From IMG/VR virus record IMGVR_UViG_3300035698_027260, positions 1 to 28,614 of that record: a stretch of 28,614 bases of DNA. One strand, given 5' to 3'. Shown here piece by piece: positions 16,829-22,009 of this stretch. The notes under the pieces were generated by a model. The model made no database searches and was not told the origin of the DNA. It saw only the letters and a list, made by a program, of their open reading frames with translations. Source of the DNA: a virus. The first letter of the stretch is position 1, and every line of letters begins with the position of its first letter. The position numbers were made by a program, and so were the translations under genes.

Positions 16829-18416
16829 CCCTCACCTCCTCTACTCTGCGGACCTGTGCGATGCTCGTATTAATTGATAAAAGTGTCGTTGCAACGGAAA
16901 CGGCTGCCTTCAGAGCTTCCCTTGTAACATTAGCCGGATCTATAATTGGGGGGTCCATCAGCAAGTCCCTGGTTGTATTCTCTAAAGCGTCCCATCCATA
17001 AGAAGTTCCTATGGTCTGGGCATCCTGAACCCTAGTCAGAATGTTAAAAGGATCATACCCAGCGTTAGACGCTAAGACCATAAGTGGCTTTGCTAAAGCC
17101 TGCTGTAATATAGTCCATCCTACTAAAAGACCCGCACCCATATCACTAGGGGCCTTTAGATCTGAGGAGATCCCTAATAAAGCGGCGCCCGCACCTGGTA
17201 GGACTCCACCTCGAAGAGAAGCTTTTACGGAAGCTAAGGCATCCTCAACACGGGCTCGTCTTTCTTTGAGGACGTTCTCGGTCTCTCCCCCTACCTTTAG
17301 TATTACTAGGCCCCCCGAAAGTGTGGCCATCCTTTCTTGTATGAGATCCTTGTCATAATCTGAGGGGGAATTCTCTGCTTCAGTTTTCAAGCCATCTAAA
17401 TAAGAACGGAGACCCATAATCTTATCCGGATAGGCCGTGAGTATCGTGGACTTCTGTTTGACGAATGCCGTACGTACTGACCCAAACCATTCGGAATCCC
17501 ATTTCTGTGGGTTTAGTCCGGAGACATTTTCTGCCAAGGTGGCCCCGGTAAGGGCTGCTATATCTTGAAGGGCATCCCTTTTACGGTGTCCAAAACTAGG
17601 ACAGAGGATAGGGATACTTTCCAGTACATCATTCTGAAGGTTCAAGAGTAAGGTGGCCCGAGCTTCATGGGTTACGCTTAAAGCGAATATGATGAGAGCC
17701 CTTGGTTTCCATTGAGAGGCACTTTCTAAAAGCTCTTTGACATCCTTTACGGAACTAAGATGCTCATTGATAACGGCTATCAGAGGACCGTCAAAGGTTG
17801 TTTCCTCCTTTATAAAGGAAGGGTAAGGGCCACGGTCAATCTCCATACCATCTTTGATCTCTAGTTTGACATCAGTACTCTGTCCATCCATAACAATGAT
17901 AGTGCCATCTCTACCTATAGCCATAGCAGCTTCACCCAGGGCCTCCGCCACTTCGGGATCTCCATTAGAAGCTAACCAAGCAACCCTCTCTATCTCTTCT
18001 TGATTTCGTAGAGGGTGACTCATTCCTGCTAATCTAGTATCGACCTCTAGGGCAGCTTCCCGGATACCTTTGCAAAGAAGTTGGGGCAATACTCCTGCCG
18101 CCAACTGTTGCATACCCAAGCGTAAAATCTCAGCGGCAAGGATTGTGGTAGTAGATGTACCATCCCCAACAGTGTCATTTACCCTAATACTGGCATCCCT
18201 AAGAATTCGTGCCCCCATATTTTCAACGGGGTCTACTAAAGCTACTTCTCTAGCAACAGTAACGCCGTCCCGTGTGGGTAGCAGTCCTGCAAATCGTTTT
18301 AGGATACAGATACCTCCACAAGGGCCATAAGTTACTGCAACAGCTTTCGCTAAGGTCATGGCACCTTTTAGGAGACGTCGCCTAGTTTTAAAGCCGTGTT
18401 GTACTTGCACGGGCAT
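16821..18416 (-). CDS. groL: GroEL-type (group I) chaperonin
   Basis: 531 residues, close to GroEL (about 545). Signature segments are in order: TYGPCGGICIL (nucleotide loop, normally TLGPKGRNVVL), TRDGVTVA with the catalytic Asp of the D52 position, NDTVGDGTSTTTILA with the D87-equivalent, apical-domain-like middle, GGLVILKVGGETENVLKERRARVEDAL with the D398-equivalent, GGVLPGAGAAL, and NAGYDP. The C-terminal GGM repeats of bacterial GroEL are absent. GGGAGG precedes the ATG. No GroES-like gene is visible in the window. Phage GroELs are known from a few large phages and are thought to fold phage proteins. Family certain; clients unknown. Confidence 0.93.
   Translation of the reverse strand: MPVQVQHGFKTRRRLLKGAMTLAKAVAVTYGPCGGICILKRFAGLLPTRDGVTVAREVALVDPVENMGARILRDASIRVNDTVGDGTSTTTILAAEILRLGMQQLAAGVLPQLLCKGIREAALEVDTRLAGMSHPLRNQEEIERVAWLASNGDPEVAEALGEAAMAIGRDGTIIVMDGQSTDVKLEIKDGMEIDRGPYPSFIKEETTFDGPLIAVINEHLSSVKDVKELLESASQWKPRALIIFALSVTHEARATLLLNLQNDVLESIPILCPSFGHRKRDALQDIAALTGATLAENVSGLNPQKWDSEWFGSVRTAFVKQKSTILTAYPDKIMGLRSYLDGLKTEAENSPSDYDKDLIQERMATLSGGLVILKVGGETENVLKERRARVEDALASVKASLRGGVLPGAGAALLGISSDLKAPSDMGAGLLVGWTILQQALAKPLMVLASNAGYDPFNILTRVQDAQTIGTSYGWDALENTTRDLLMDPPIIDPANVTREALKAAVSVATTLLSINTSIAQVRRVEEVRGE
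16841..16866 (-). promoter_or_regulatory. near-match to the two-part promoter motif inside the chaperonin 3' end
   Basis: On the minus strand GAGCATC, exactly 13 bases, then GAGTAG. It matches 6 of 7 bases in the first half and all in the second. However it lies in coding sequence and only about 13 bases before the GTG of the next gene, so any transcript would begin at or within the ribosome binding site. It may therefore be coincidence. Confidence 0.25.
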
Positions 18417-18444
18417 ATAAGCTCCTCCCTTTGTTCTAGTCTAT

Positions 18445-18645
18445 CTACTCTGTGGGGGGTGTTAGTAGCGGGCGTAAAAGGTCATCATACCGTGGAAGCC
18501 GGACAAGAAAGGATTCTAATCGTTTGCGTATCTTCTTATCCGTCGGCGCCTTGCAACAGTGACCCATAAGCATACGCCTATAGCGAGACAGCTCAGGATG
18601 AGTGTTAAGGATGTGGGCTAGTCGGGGATAGATAGTTAAAGCCAT
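18445..18645 (-). CDS. small basic hypothetical protein
   Basis: 66 residues, Arg/Leu-rich (YRRMLMGHCCKAPTDKKIRKRLE), unrecognised. The ATG overlaps the preceding stop by one base (TGATG), so it is probably translated by coupling, as no strong ribosome binding site is present. Adjacent to the chaperonin start with 28 bases between them. The stop region contains GAGTAG, but the other half of the promoter motif is missing. Confidence 0.55.
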   Translation of the reverse strand: MALTIYPRLAHILNTHPELSRYRRMLMGHCCKAPTDKKIRKRLESFLVRLPRYDDLLRPLLTPPTE

Positions 18646-19019
18646 CAGGACATATAGGCTAGGACTTCATACTGGTCTTTGTATAACTCTTGGAAAGTCA
18701 TAATGAAATTTGAGTTAATGATGGGGATAGGGGAAAAGGAATCCTCTTCATTTGTAAAAGCCACACTAAGATTGAAGCGTCCTTTTTCAGCATTGAAGAT
18801 GTGGGAACTAGCTATTTCTTCTAACTCAATACCAAAATCACTCATGACCTCGACGGCTTTGGAAAACCCATGCTGTGGTTTCCGGAAACGGCCATTGCCA
18901 TCCAAACCAACTTTTGAGAAGGCACGAGTGACCTTACTTTTAATATTTGGCTTCAGGCGTAACCCTCGTGAGGGCCTTGCCGTGAGATATCGCATTGCTA
19001 AACGGGTGCTGTCTTTCAT
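18645..19019 (-). CDS. hypothetical protein
   Basis: 124 residues, unrecognised. The first residues STRLAMRYLTA followed by a basic stretch resemble the C-terminal KRIAQRYLSGG of the large peptidase. The rest contains a possible alpha/beta domain (DFGIELEEIASSHIFNAEKGRFNLSVAF without recognisable catalytic residues). GGAGG lies nine bases before the ATG, so the start is well supported. It is the first leftward gene after the tRNA-island leader and is probably cotranscribed with the chaperonin group. Confidence 0.68.
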   Translation of the reverse strand: MKDSTRLAMRYLTARPSRGLRLKPNIKSKVTRAFSKVGLDGNGRFRKPQHGFSKAVEVMSDFGIELEEIASSHIFNAEKGRFNLSVAFTNEEDSFSPIPIINSNFIMTFQELYKDQYEVLAYMS

Positions 19020-19101
19020 ATAATATGTCCTCCACCAGTATCGGTTAAATAAACAGGAAAACGAAGTCCTGATATAAGTGAATCTTTTTTGAAGAAAGTT
19101 C

Positions 19102-19130
19102 TTGACAGGGGGTTTCCACCTTTGTTATCT
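19102..19130 (+). promoter_or_regulatory. primary-sigma-type promoter of the tRNA island
   Basis: Perfect -35 TTGACA at 19102-19107, 17 bases, then TTATCT (or TATCTA shifted by one) as a weak -10. Transcription would begin near 19137 and run through the structured leader into the first tRNA. Confidence 0.6.
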
Positions 19131-19136
19131 ATCGGG

Positions 19137-19284
19137 GGTACACAAGAAAGTGTGCCTGAAAAAGGAATTTTAAGATGTTTTTGTTTACCACCTATAGTTG
19201 CTGCCGGATAGAAGAGCTGACATGGTCACTCTATTTATCCGAAAGGCCGGGGGTAAGCTGACAAGCTTATATTGGGAATATCCC
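19137..19284 (+). promoter_or_regulatory. structured leader with antiterminator-like segment
   Basis: The predicted transcript contains a hairpin with CGGATA (19205-19210) pairing with TATCCG (19236-19241), plus inner AGAG/CTCT pairs. GCCGGGGG at 19246-19253 follows and can pair with CCCCCGGC at 19289-19296, the same strand that forms the terminator. TTGGGA-ATA-TCCCAA (19272-19286) would fold inside that alternative helix. This layout is like an attenuator or a riboswitch expression platform. No known riboswitch class is recognised. Confidence 0.45.
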
Positions 19285-19320
19285 AAAACCCCCGGCAGAC
19301 AGCAGTTTGCCGGGGGTTTT
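19285..19320 (+). terminator. strong intrinsic terminator in the tRNA leader
   Basis: AAAACCCCCGGCA (19285-19297) pairs perfectly with TGCCGGGGGTTTT (19308-19320) around a 10-base loop, 13 base pairs with T-rich end. It lies between the promoter and the first tRNA, so it must be read through or regulated for that tRNA to be made. Confidence 0.8.
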
Positions 19321-19342
19321 GTCGTTTAAGAACCTTTTTTTT

Positions 19343-19354
19343 GATCTTTGAAAA
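19343..19354 (+). promoter_or_regulatory. boxA-like antitermination element
   Basis: GATCTTTGAAAA, followed by TTGGAT, closely resembles the boxA of Gram-positive rRNA operons (TCTTTGAAAACT). Related copies lie before other stable RNA genes: GCTCTTTGAAA at 20463, GTTCTTTGG at 20987, GATCTTTGAAC at 21751 and GTTCTTTGATTA at 21995, the last just before the tmRNA. Confidence 0.5.
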
Positions 19355-19363
19355 TTGGATACC

Positions 19364-19393
19364 ATCGGACACATAAGGCTACTTGTGTCCGAT
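19364..19393 (+). other. hairpin directly before the first tRNA
   Basis: ATCGGACACA (19364-19373) pairs perfectly with TGTGTCCGAT (19384-19393), 10 base pairs around a 10-base loop, ending three bases before the tRNA-Leu. It may guide processing of the precursor. Confidence 0.6.
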
Positions 19394-19396
19394 TAT

Positions 19397-19479
19397 GCCG
19401 AGGTGATGGAATTGGTAGACATGCAAGCCTTAGAAGCTTGTGCCCTTTGGGCGTGTGGGTTCGACCCCCACCTTCGGCA
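19397..19479 (+). tRNA. tRNA-Leu (anticodon TAG)
   Basis: Class II cloverleaf: acceptor GCCGAGG pairs with CTTCGGC, anticodon stem CAAGC/GCTTG with loop CTTAGAA, long variable arm, T-arm with TTCGACC, discriminator A. Reads CUN codons, mainly CUA. CCA is not encoded in full (CCG follows). Confidence 0.93.
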
Positions 19480-19497
19480 CCGTTAGTTAAAGTTTTA

Positions 19498-19525
19498 GGA
19501 TCATCTCACAATGGTCTTGAGTAGT
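19498..19525 (+). promoter_or_regulatory. two-part promoter motif, copy 1
   Basis: GGATCATC (19498-19505), 13 bases, GAGTAGT (19519-19525). Lies 14 bases before tRNA-Ser(GCT). It is one of four near-identical copies in the island with exactly conserved spacing and unconserved spacer. Confidence 0.6.
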
Positions 19526-19539
19526 GTGGTTGATAATAT

Positions 19540-19631
19540 GGAAAGGTGGCCGAGCTTGGTTGATGGCGCTCGCCTGCTAAGTGAGTGTGCGGCTTAAACC
19601 CGTACCGGGGGTTCGAATCCCCCCCTTTCCG
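19540..19631 (+). tRNA. tRNA-Ser (anticodon GCT)
   Basis: Acceptor GGAAAGG/CCTTTCC, anticodon loop CTGCTAA, long serine-type variable arm (GTGTGCGGCTTAAACCCGTAC region), T-loop TTCGAAT, discriminator G as expected for serine. Reads AGU/AGC. No encoded CCA. Confidence 0.92.
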
Positions 19632-19644
19632 CTGTTAGTGTTAT

Positions 19645-19730
19645 GGAAGATTGGCAGAGTTGGTCGAATGCTGTGGGTTGCAACCCCACAGACCTTATGG
19701 TCCACACAGGTTCGAATCCTGTATCTTCCT
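19645..19730 (+). tRNA. tRNA-Cys (anticodon GCA) with unusual long variable arm
   Basis: Acceptor GGAAGAT/ATCTTCC, D stem GGCA/TGCT, anticodon stem GTGGG/CCCAC with loop TTGCAAC, T stem ACAGG/CCTGT. Discriminator is T, the cysteine identity base. Between the anticodon and T stems lie 16 bases in which GACC pairs with GGTC, making a class II variable arm. Ordinary bacterial tRNA-Cys has a four- or five-base variable loop. Confidence 0.85.
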
Positions 19731-19746
19731 CTTTGAAAGTTTGTTT

Positions 19747-19834
19747 GGAAGGATGGCAGAGTTTGGTTATCGCACCGGTCTTGAAAACCGGAGGCCCTTC
19801 ACGGGGTCCGGGGGTTCGAATCCCTCTCCTTCCG
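19747..19834 (+). tRNA. tRNA-Ser (anticodon TGA)
   Basis: Acceptor GGAAGGA/TCCTTCC, anticodon stem CCGGT/ACCGG with loop CTTGAAA, long variable arm CCC...GGG, discriminator G. Reads UCA and other UCN codons. No encoded CCA. Confidence 0.93.
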
Positions 19835-19838
19835 CTTT

Positions 19839-19920
19839 GTGGATGTGGTGAAATGGTAGACACGCCGGTCTGAGGGACCGGTCCCGTTTAGGGGTGTGGG
19901 TTCAAGTCCCATCTTCCACA
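19839..19920 (+). tRNA. tRNA-Leu (anticodon GAG)
   Basis: Acceptor GTGGATG with CTTCCAC (one T-T mismatch at position 6-67), anticodon stem CCGGT/ACCGG with loop CTGAGGG, long variable arm, T-loop TTCAAGT, discriminator A. Reads CUU/CUC. Confidence 0.9.
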
Positions 19921-19924
19921 CTTT

Positions 19925-20018
19925 GGAGAGGTTGCCTAGTCAGGATTAAGGTACCTGCTTGGAAAGCAGGCGTAGTTGTCAAAGACTGCCGGGGGTTCAA
20001 ATCCCTCCCTCTCCGCCA
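19925..20018 (+). tRNA. tRNA-Ser (anticodon GGA), CCA encoded
   Basis: Acceptor GGAGAGG/CCTCTCC, anticodon stem CCTGC/GCAGG with loop TTGGAAA, long variable arm with GTAGT/ACTGC-type pairing, discriminator G followed by CCA at 20016-20018. Reads UCU/UCC. It lies 24 bases before the Pth2 start. Confidence 0.92.
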
Positions 20019-20042
20019 AATGAAATTTCTAGAGGGGTTCAC

Positions 20043-20405
20043 ATGAGCGAGTACAAACAAATGATTGTGTTACGCAAAGACTTAGGGATGCGTAAAGGTA
20101 AAATGGTTGCCCAGGGTGCTCACGCTTCCCTAGCAGCTATCTTGGATGGGGCCTCGATACTTTCAGACGACCGCATACGTAAATGGCTTGCTGGCCCTTT
20201 TACCAAGGTTTGTGTGGGCGTGGGTAGTGAAGAGGAACTGCTTGAGTTGCATAAGAAAGCAAAGGAAGCAGGAATGATAACATCATTAATACAGGATGCA
20301 GGGGTTACGGAGTTTGGCGGCGTACCTACATATACCGCCATTGCTATTGGGCCGGATATGCGGGAGAAATTACAACCGTTGACGGGGCATCTGAAATTAC
20401 TTTAG
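20043..20405 (+). CDS. peptidyl-tRNA hydrolase, Pth2 (archaeal/eukaryotic-type) family
   Basis: 120 residues, the typical Pth2 length. It should cleave the ester bond of peptidyl-tRNA that has dropped off ribosomes, freeing tRNA. Conserved segments: QMIVLRKDLGMRKGKMVAQGAHASLAA (the K-x-G-K-x-x-AQ-x-x-HA signature), a helix with EEELLELHKKAKEAGM, and IQDAGVTEFGGVPTYTAIAIGP (the DAG-x-T...T-x2-x-IGP signature). The start follows AGAGGGG by five bases; a longer frame reaching into the tRNA upstream is rejected. Bacteria normally use the unrelated Pth1, so a Pth2 set inside a phage tRNA array is notable and probably protects the phage's own tRNA pool. Confidence 0.92.
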   Translation: MSEYKQMIVLRKDLGMRKGKMVAQGAHASLAAILDGASILSDDRIRKWLAGPFTKVCVGVGSEEELLELHKKAKEAGMITSLIQDAGVTEFGGVPTYTAIAIGPDMREKLQPLTGHLKLL

Positions 20406-20412
20406 ATTTTTA

Positions 20413-20440
20413 GGATCATCAGGGCGACCTTTTGAGTAGT
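20413..20440 (+). promoter_or_regulatory. two-part promoter motif, copy 2
   Basis: GGATCATC (20413-20420), 13 bases, GAGTAGT (20434-20440). Begins 8 bases after the Pth2 stop and is followed by a boxA-like GCTCTTTGAAA at 20463 and then tRNA-Trp. Confidence 0.6.
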
Positions 20441-20480
20441 GTTTATGTGCTATGGAGGTTCAGCTCTTTGAAATGTAGGT

Positions 20481-20530
20481 TGGTTATCAGGAAGGTGGGT
20501 GTCATGAACCTGTATCTTTTCTGATAACCA
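20481..20530 (+). other. hairpin before tRNA-Trp
   Basis: TGGTTATCAG (20481-20490) pairs perfectly with CTGATAACCA (20521-20530). The 30-base loop contains a further AGGT/ACCT pair. It ends 11 bases before tRNA-Trp; possibly a processing signal or small RNA. No T-run follows, so it is not a classic terminator. Confidence 0.5.
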
Positions 20531-20541
20531 GCCCGTTTTAT

Positions 20542-20618
20542 GGGTGAGTAGTTCTAATTGGTAGAACGCGGGATTCCAAATCCCGATGCTGGGGGTTCGA
20601 GTCCCTCCTCACCCGCCA
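20542..20618 (+). tRNA. tRNA-Trp (anticodon CCA), CCA encoded
   Basis: Acceptor GGGTGAG/CTCACCC, anticodon stem CGGGA/TCCCG with loop TTCCAAA, T-loop TTCGAGT, discriminator G and encoded CCA. Reads UGG. Confidence 0.92.
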
Positions 20619-20619
20619 T

Positions 20620-20753
20620 GGGGAAGTAGCCAAATTGGTTTAGGCAACAGTCGGTAAAACTGTCAAGTTAACCGCTTTTCATCTCGGCTCCTTTACAGGA
20701 ACCACTCCGAAAAGCATACAAGCATTATGGAGGTTCGAATCCTTCCTTCCCCA
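20620..20753 (+). tRNA. atypical tRNA-Tyr-like gene (anticodon GTA, G33, giant variable region)
   Basis: Acceptor GGGGAAG/CTTCCCC, D stem GCC/GGC, anticodon stem ACAGT/ACTGT with loop CGGTAAA, T stem GGAGG/CCTTC with TTCGAAT, discriminator A. The anticodon reads GTA but position 33 is G rather than the near-universal T. The variable region is about 64 bases (normally 13-20 in tRNA-Tyr) with GCTTTTC pairing with GAAAAGC. A normal tRNA-Tyr lies 230 bases on. It could be an intron-like insertion, a decaying gene or an RNA with another role. Confidence 0.6.
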
Positions 20754-20772
20754 CTTTTTCTTTTTCTTTTTC

Positions 20773-20849
20773 GCTTGGGTAGCTCAGTTGGTAGTAGCAC
20801 CGGTTTGAAGTACCGGGTGTCGGCAGTTCAATTCTGCCCCCAAGCACCA
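20773..20849 (+). tRNA. tRNA-Phe (anticodon GAA), CCA encoded
   Basis: Acceptor GCTTGGG/CCCAAGC, D stem GCTC region, anticodon stem CCGGT/ACCGG with loop TTGAAGT, T-loop TTCAATT, discriminator A, CCA at 20847-20849. Reads UUU/UUC. Confidence 0.92.
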
Positions 20850-20850
20850 T

Positions 20851-20936
20851 GGGTAGGCTGCGGAGATTGGTGGACCGCACCAGACTGTAAATCTGGCTCC
20901 TTCGGGACGTTGAAGGTTCGAATCCTTCCTTACCCA
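20851..20936 (+). tRNA. tRNA-Tyr (anticodon GTA)
   Basis: Acceptor GGGTAGG/CTTACCC, anticodon stem CCAGA/TCTGG with canonical loop CTGTAAA, class II variable arm of normal length, T-loop TTCGAAT, discriminator A. This is the conventional tyrosine tRNA of the array. Confidence 0.93.
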
Positions 20937-20944
20937 CTTTAGTT

Positions 20945-20972
20945 GGATCATCCTTGGTACTCTTTGAGTAGT
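20945..20972 (+). promoter_or_regulatory. two-part promoter motif, copy 3
   Basis: GGATCATC (20945-20952), 13 bases, GAGTAGT (20966-20972), extended by ATAGATG. It is followed by a boxA-like GTTCTTTGG (20987), a CACA..CAAG/CTTG..TGTG hairpin and tRNA-Leu(TAA). A lone GAGTAGT near 21054 lacks the first half. Confidence 0.6.
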
Positions 20973-21103
20973 ATAGATGTGAGATGGTTCTTTGGTAGAA
21001 AGTTTTCCCACACGGCAAGTCAAGGGCTCGATGCGAACGGGGCTTGTTGTGAGATGAGTAGTAGGTTCCGTTTTGGGGTCCCTTACTTACTATTCAGTAA
21101 TAC

Positions 21104-21187
21104 GCCTGGGTGGTGGAGTTGGTAGACACAAGGGACTTAAAATCCCTCGGGCTTACGCCCTTGCGGGTTCGACTCCCGCCCTAGGCA
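21104..21187 (+). tRNA. tRNA-Leu (anticodon TAA)
   Basis: Acceptor GCCTGGG/CCTAGGC, anticodon stem AGGGA/TCCCT with loop CTTAAAA, variable arm GGGC..GCCC, T-loop TTCGACT, discriminator A. Reads UUA (and UUG). Confidence 0.93.
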
Positions 21188-21208
21188 CTTTTAATATAGG
21201 AGACGGTT

Positions 21209-21370
21209 ATGGGTAATCAAGTAAAGGAAGCCCCCTTAGAGGGGAAAGTAGTAATGCCTGATGATGCCCCACGATGCACCTCTTTTGCTCAAAAGCGAAG
21301 GGATGATAGGCTACGGGGGATGCTAAAAGATCCTGTAGTAATCCTAGAGGGCACAAAAACCGATAGGTAA
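21209..21370 (+). CDS. small hypothetical protein between tRNAs
   Basis: 53 residues, starting MGNQVKEAPLEGK and ending ILEGTKTDR. The ribosome binding site TAGGAGA is at good distance from the ATG and the frame is closed by TAA. The sequence is charged, with a basic middle (QKRRDDRLRG) and no motif I recognise. The 176 bases after it (to the next tRNA) contain no convincing gene. It is too short for automatic gene calls but looks real from its start signal. Confidence 0.55.
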   Translation: MGNQVKEAPLEGKVVMPDDAPRCTSFAQKRRDDRLRGMLKDPVVILEGTKTDR

Positions 21371-21546
21371 ACAGCTTGGGGTGCTAAACCTTTTAGCTTA
21401 CAGTAACCGGAGTGATTTCCGGGGAGGCCTGTCCATACCATGGGCCTTATAAAATTGTATGGATTGAAGAAGAAGCTACTTCTTCCTGTACGCCTCTAGT
21501 AAGGGGCCAAGAGAGGGACGGTCTAATCATCCGAGCCTCTTATTTA

Positions 21547-21630
21547 GCCGGGGTGGCGGAATTGGTAGACGCGCTGGATTCAAAATCCAGTGAGGGTAAC
21601 CTCGTGTGGGTTCGATTCCCACCCTCGGCA
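21547..21630 (+). tRNA. tRNA-Leu (anticodon CAA)
   Basis: Acceptor GCCGGGG with CCTCGGC (one wobble), anticodon stem CTGGA/TCCAG with loop TTCAAAA, variable arm, T-loop TTCGATT, discriminator A. Reads UUG. The array now holds four leucine isoacceptors. Confidence 0.92.
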
Positions 21631-21686
21631 CTATCATTTTAGTATGGCGACCTTGTAGGCGTCTGGTTAAAATGTAGCGAGGCTCT

Positions 21687-21714
21687 GGATCATCCGTAAA
21701 TCTTTTAGAGTAGT
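21687..21714 (+). promoter_or_regulatory. two-part promoter motif, copy 4
   Basis: GGATCATC (21687-21694), 13 bases, GAGTAGT (21708-21714), extended by ATGGATG. The transcript would contain the boxA-like element at 21751, the structured RNA region and the tmRNA. Confidence 0.6.
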
Positions 21715-21779
21715 ATGGATGTAATTATTGTCTTATAAGGCAGCAGGTTTGATCTTTGAACTTTTGACAGGGGTAACTA

Positions 21780-21960
21780 ACAGGACCTAGTAGGGACCGT
21801 AGGTTTTCAACAGTAAAGTCCGATAAGGCAGTCACTTTTGAAAACCAGGTGTTGGTCCGGGGGCTGGCTCGGCTTCCGTCTAGTAGAGCGGTAAATTGGT
21901 GGAGGGTGCAAACCCTATGAATCCATGAGCATCCGTGCGAAATAGACCAAAGTTTGTTAA
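21780..21960 (+). ncRNA. candidate structured RNA upstream of the tmRNA
   Basis: GGTTTTCAA (21802-21810) pairs perfectly with TTGAAAACC (21838-21846); outside it GGACC (21794-21798) can pair with GGTCC (21854-21858). Downstream AGGGT-GCAA-ACCCT (21903-21916) is a five-pair hairpin with a GNRA tetraloop. There is no open frame of note. The family is not recognised: it is not a tRNA, and the conserved parts of RNase P RNA are not evident. The limits given are approximate. Confidence 0.4.
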
Positions 21961-22009
21961 TTACTCCTGTGAGAAGTTCAGAGTGCTATTGAAAGTTCTT
22001 TGATTATTT

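Noticed and set aside
18445-18450. GAGTAG on the minus strand upstream of the chaperonin
   Set aside because: No GATCATC-like half at 12-14 bases; treated as chance. The same applies to GAGTAG near 3013, 5984 and 14449 and to the lone GAGTAGT at 21054.
19594-19863. Minus-strand frame with GRRGIRTPGPREGPPVF and similar frames at 20725-21023 and 23391-23753
   Set aside because: These are the well-known spurious translations of the antisense of tRNA genes.
19959-20042. Longer N-terminus for the Pth2 protein
   Set aside because: It would be read from tRNA-Ser(GGA); the ATG at 20043 has its own ribosome binding site and gives the usual Pth2 length.
21412-21642. GTG-initiated plus-strand frame of 76 residues
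   Set aside because: It runs with no stop through tRNA-Leu(CAA), giving the familiar AELVDALDSKS artefact; there is no good ribosome binding site.
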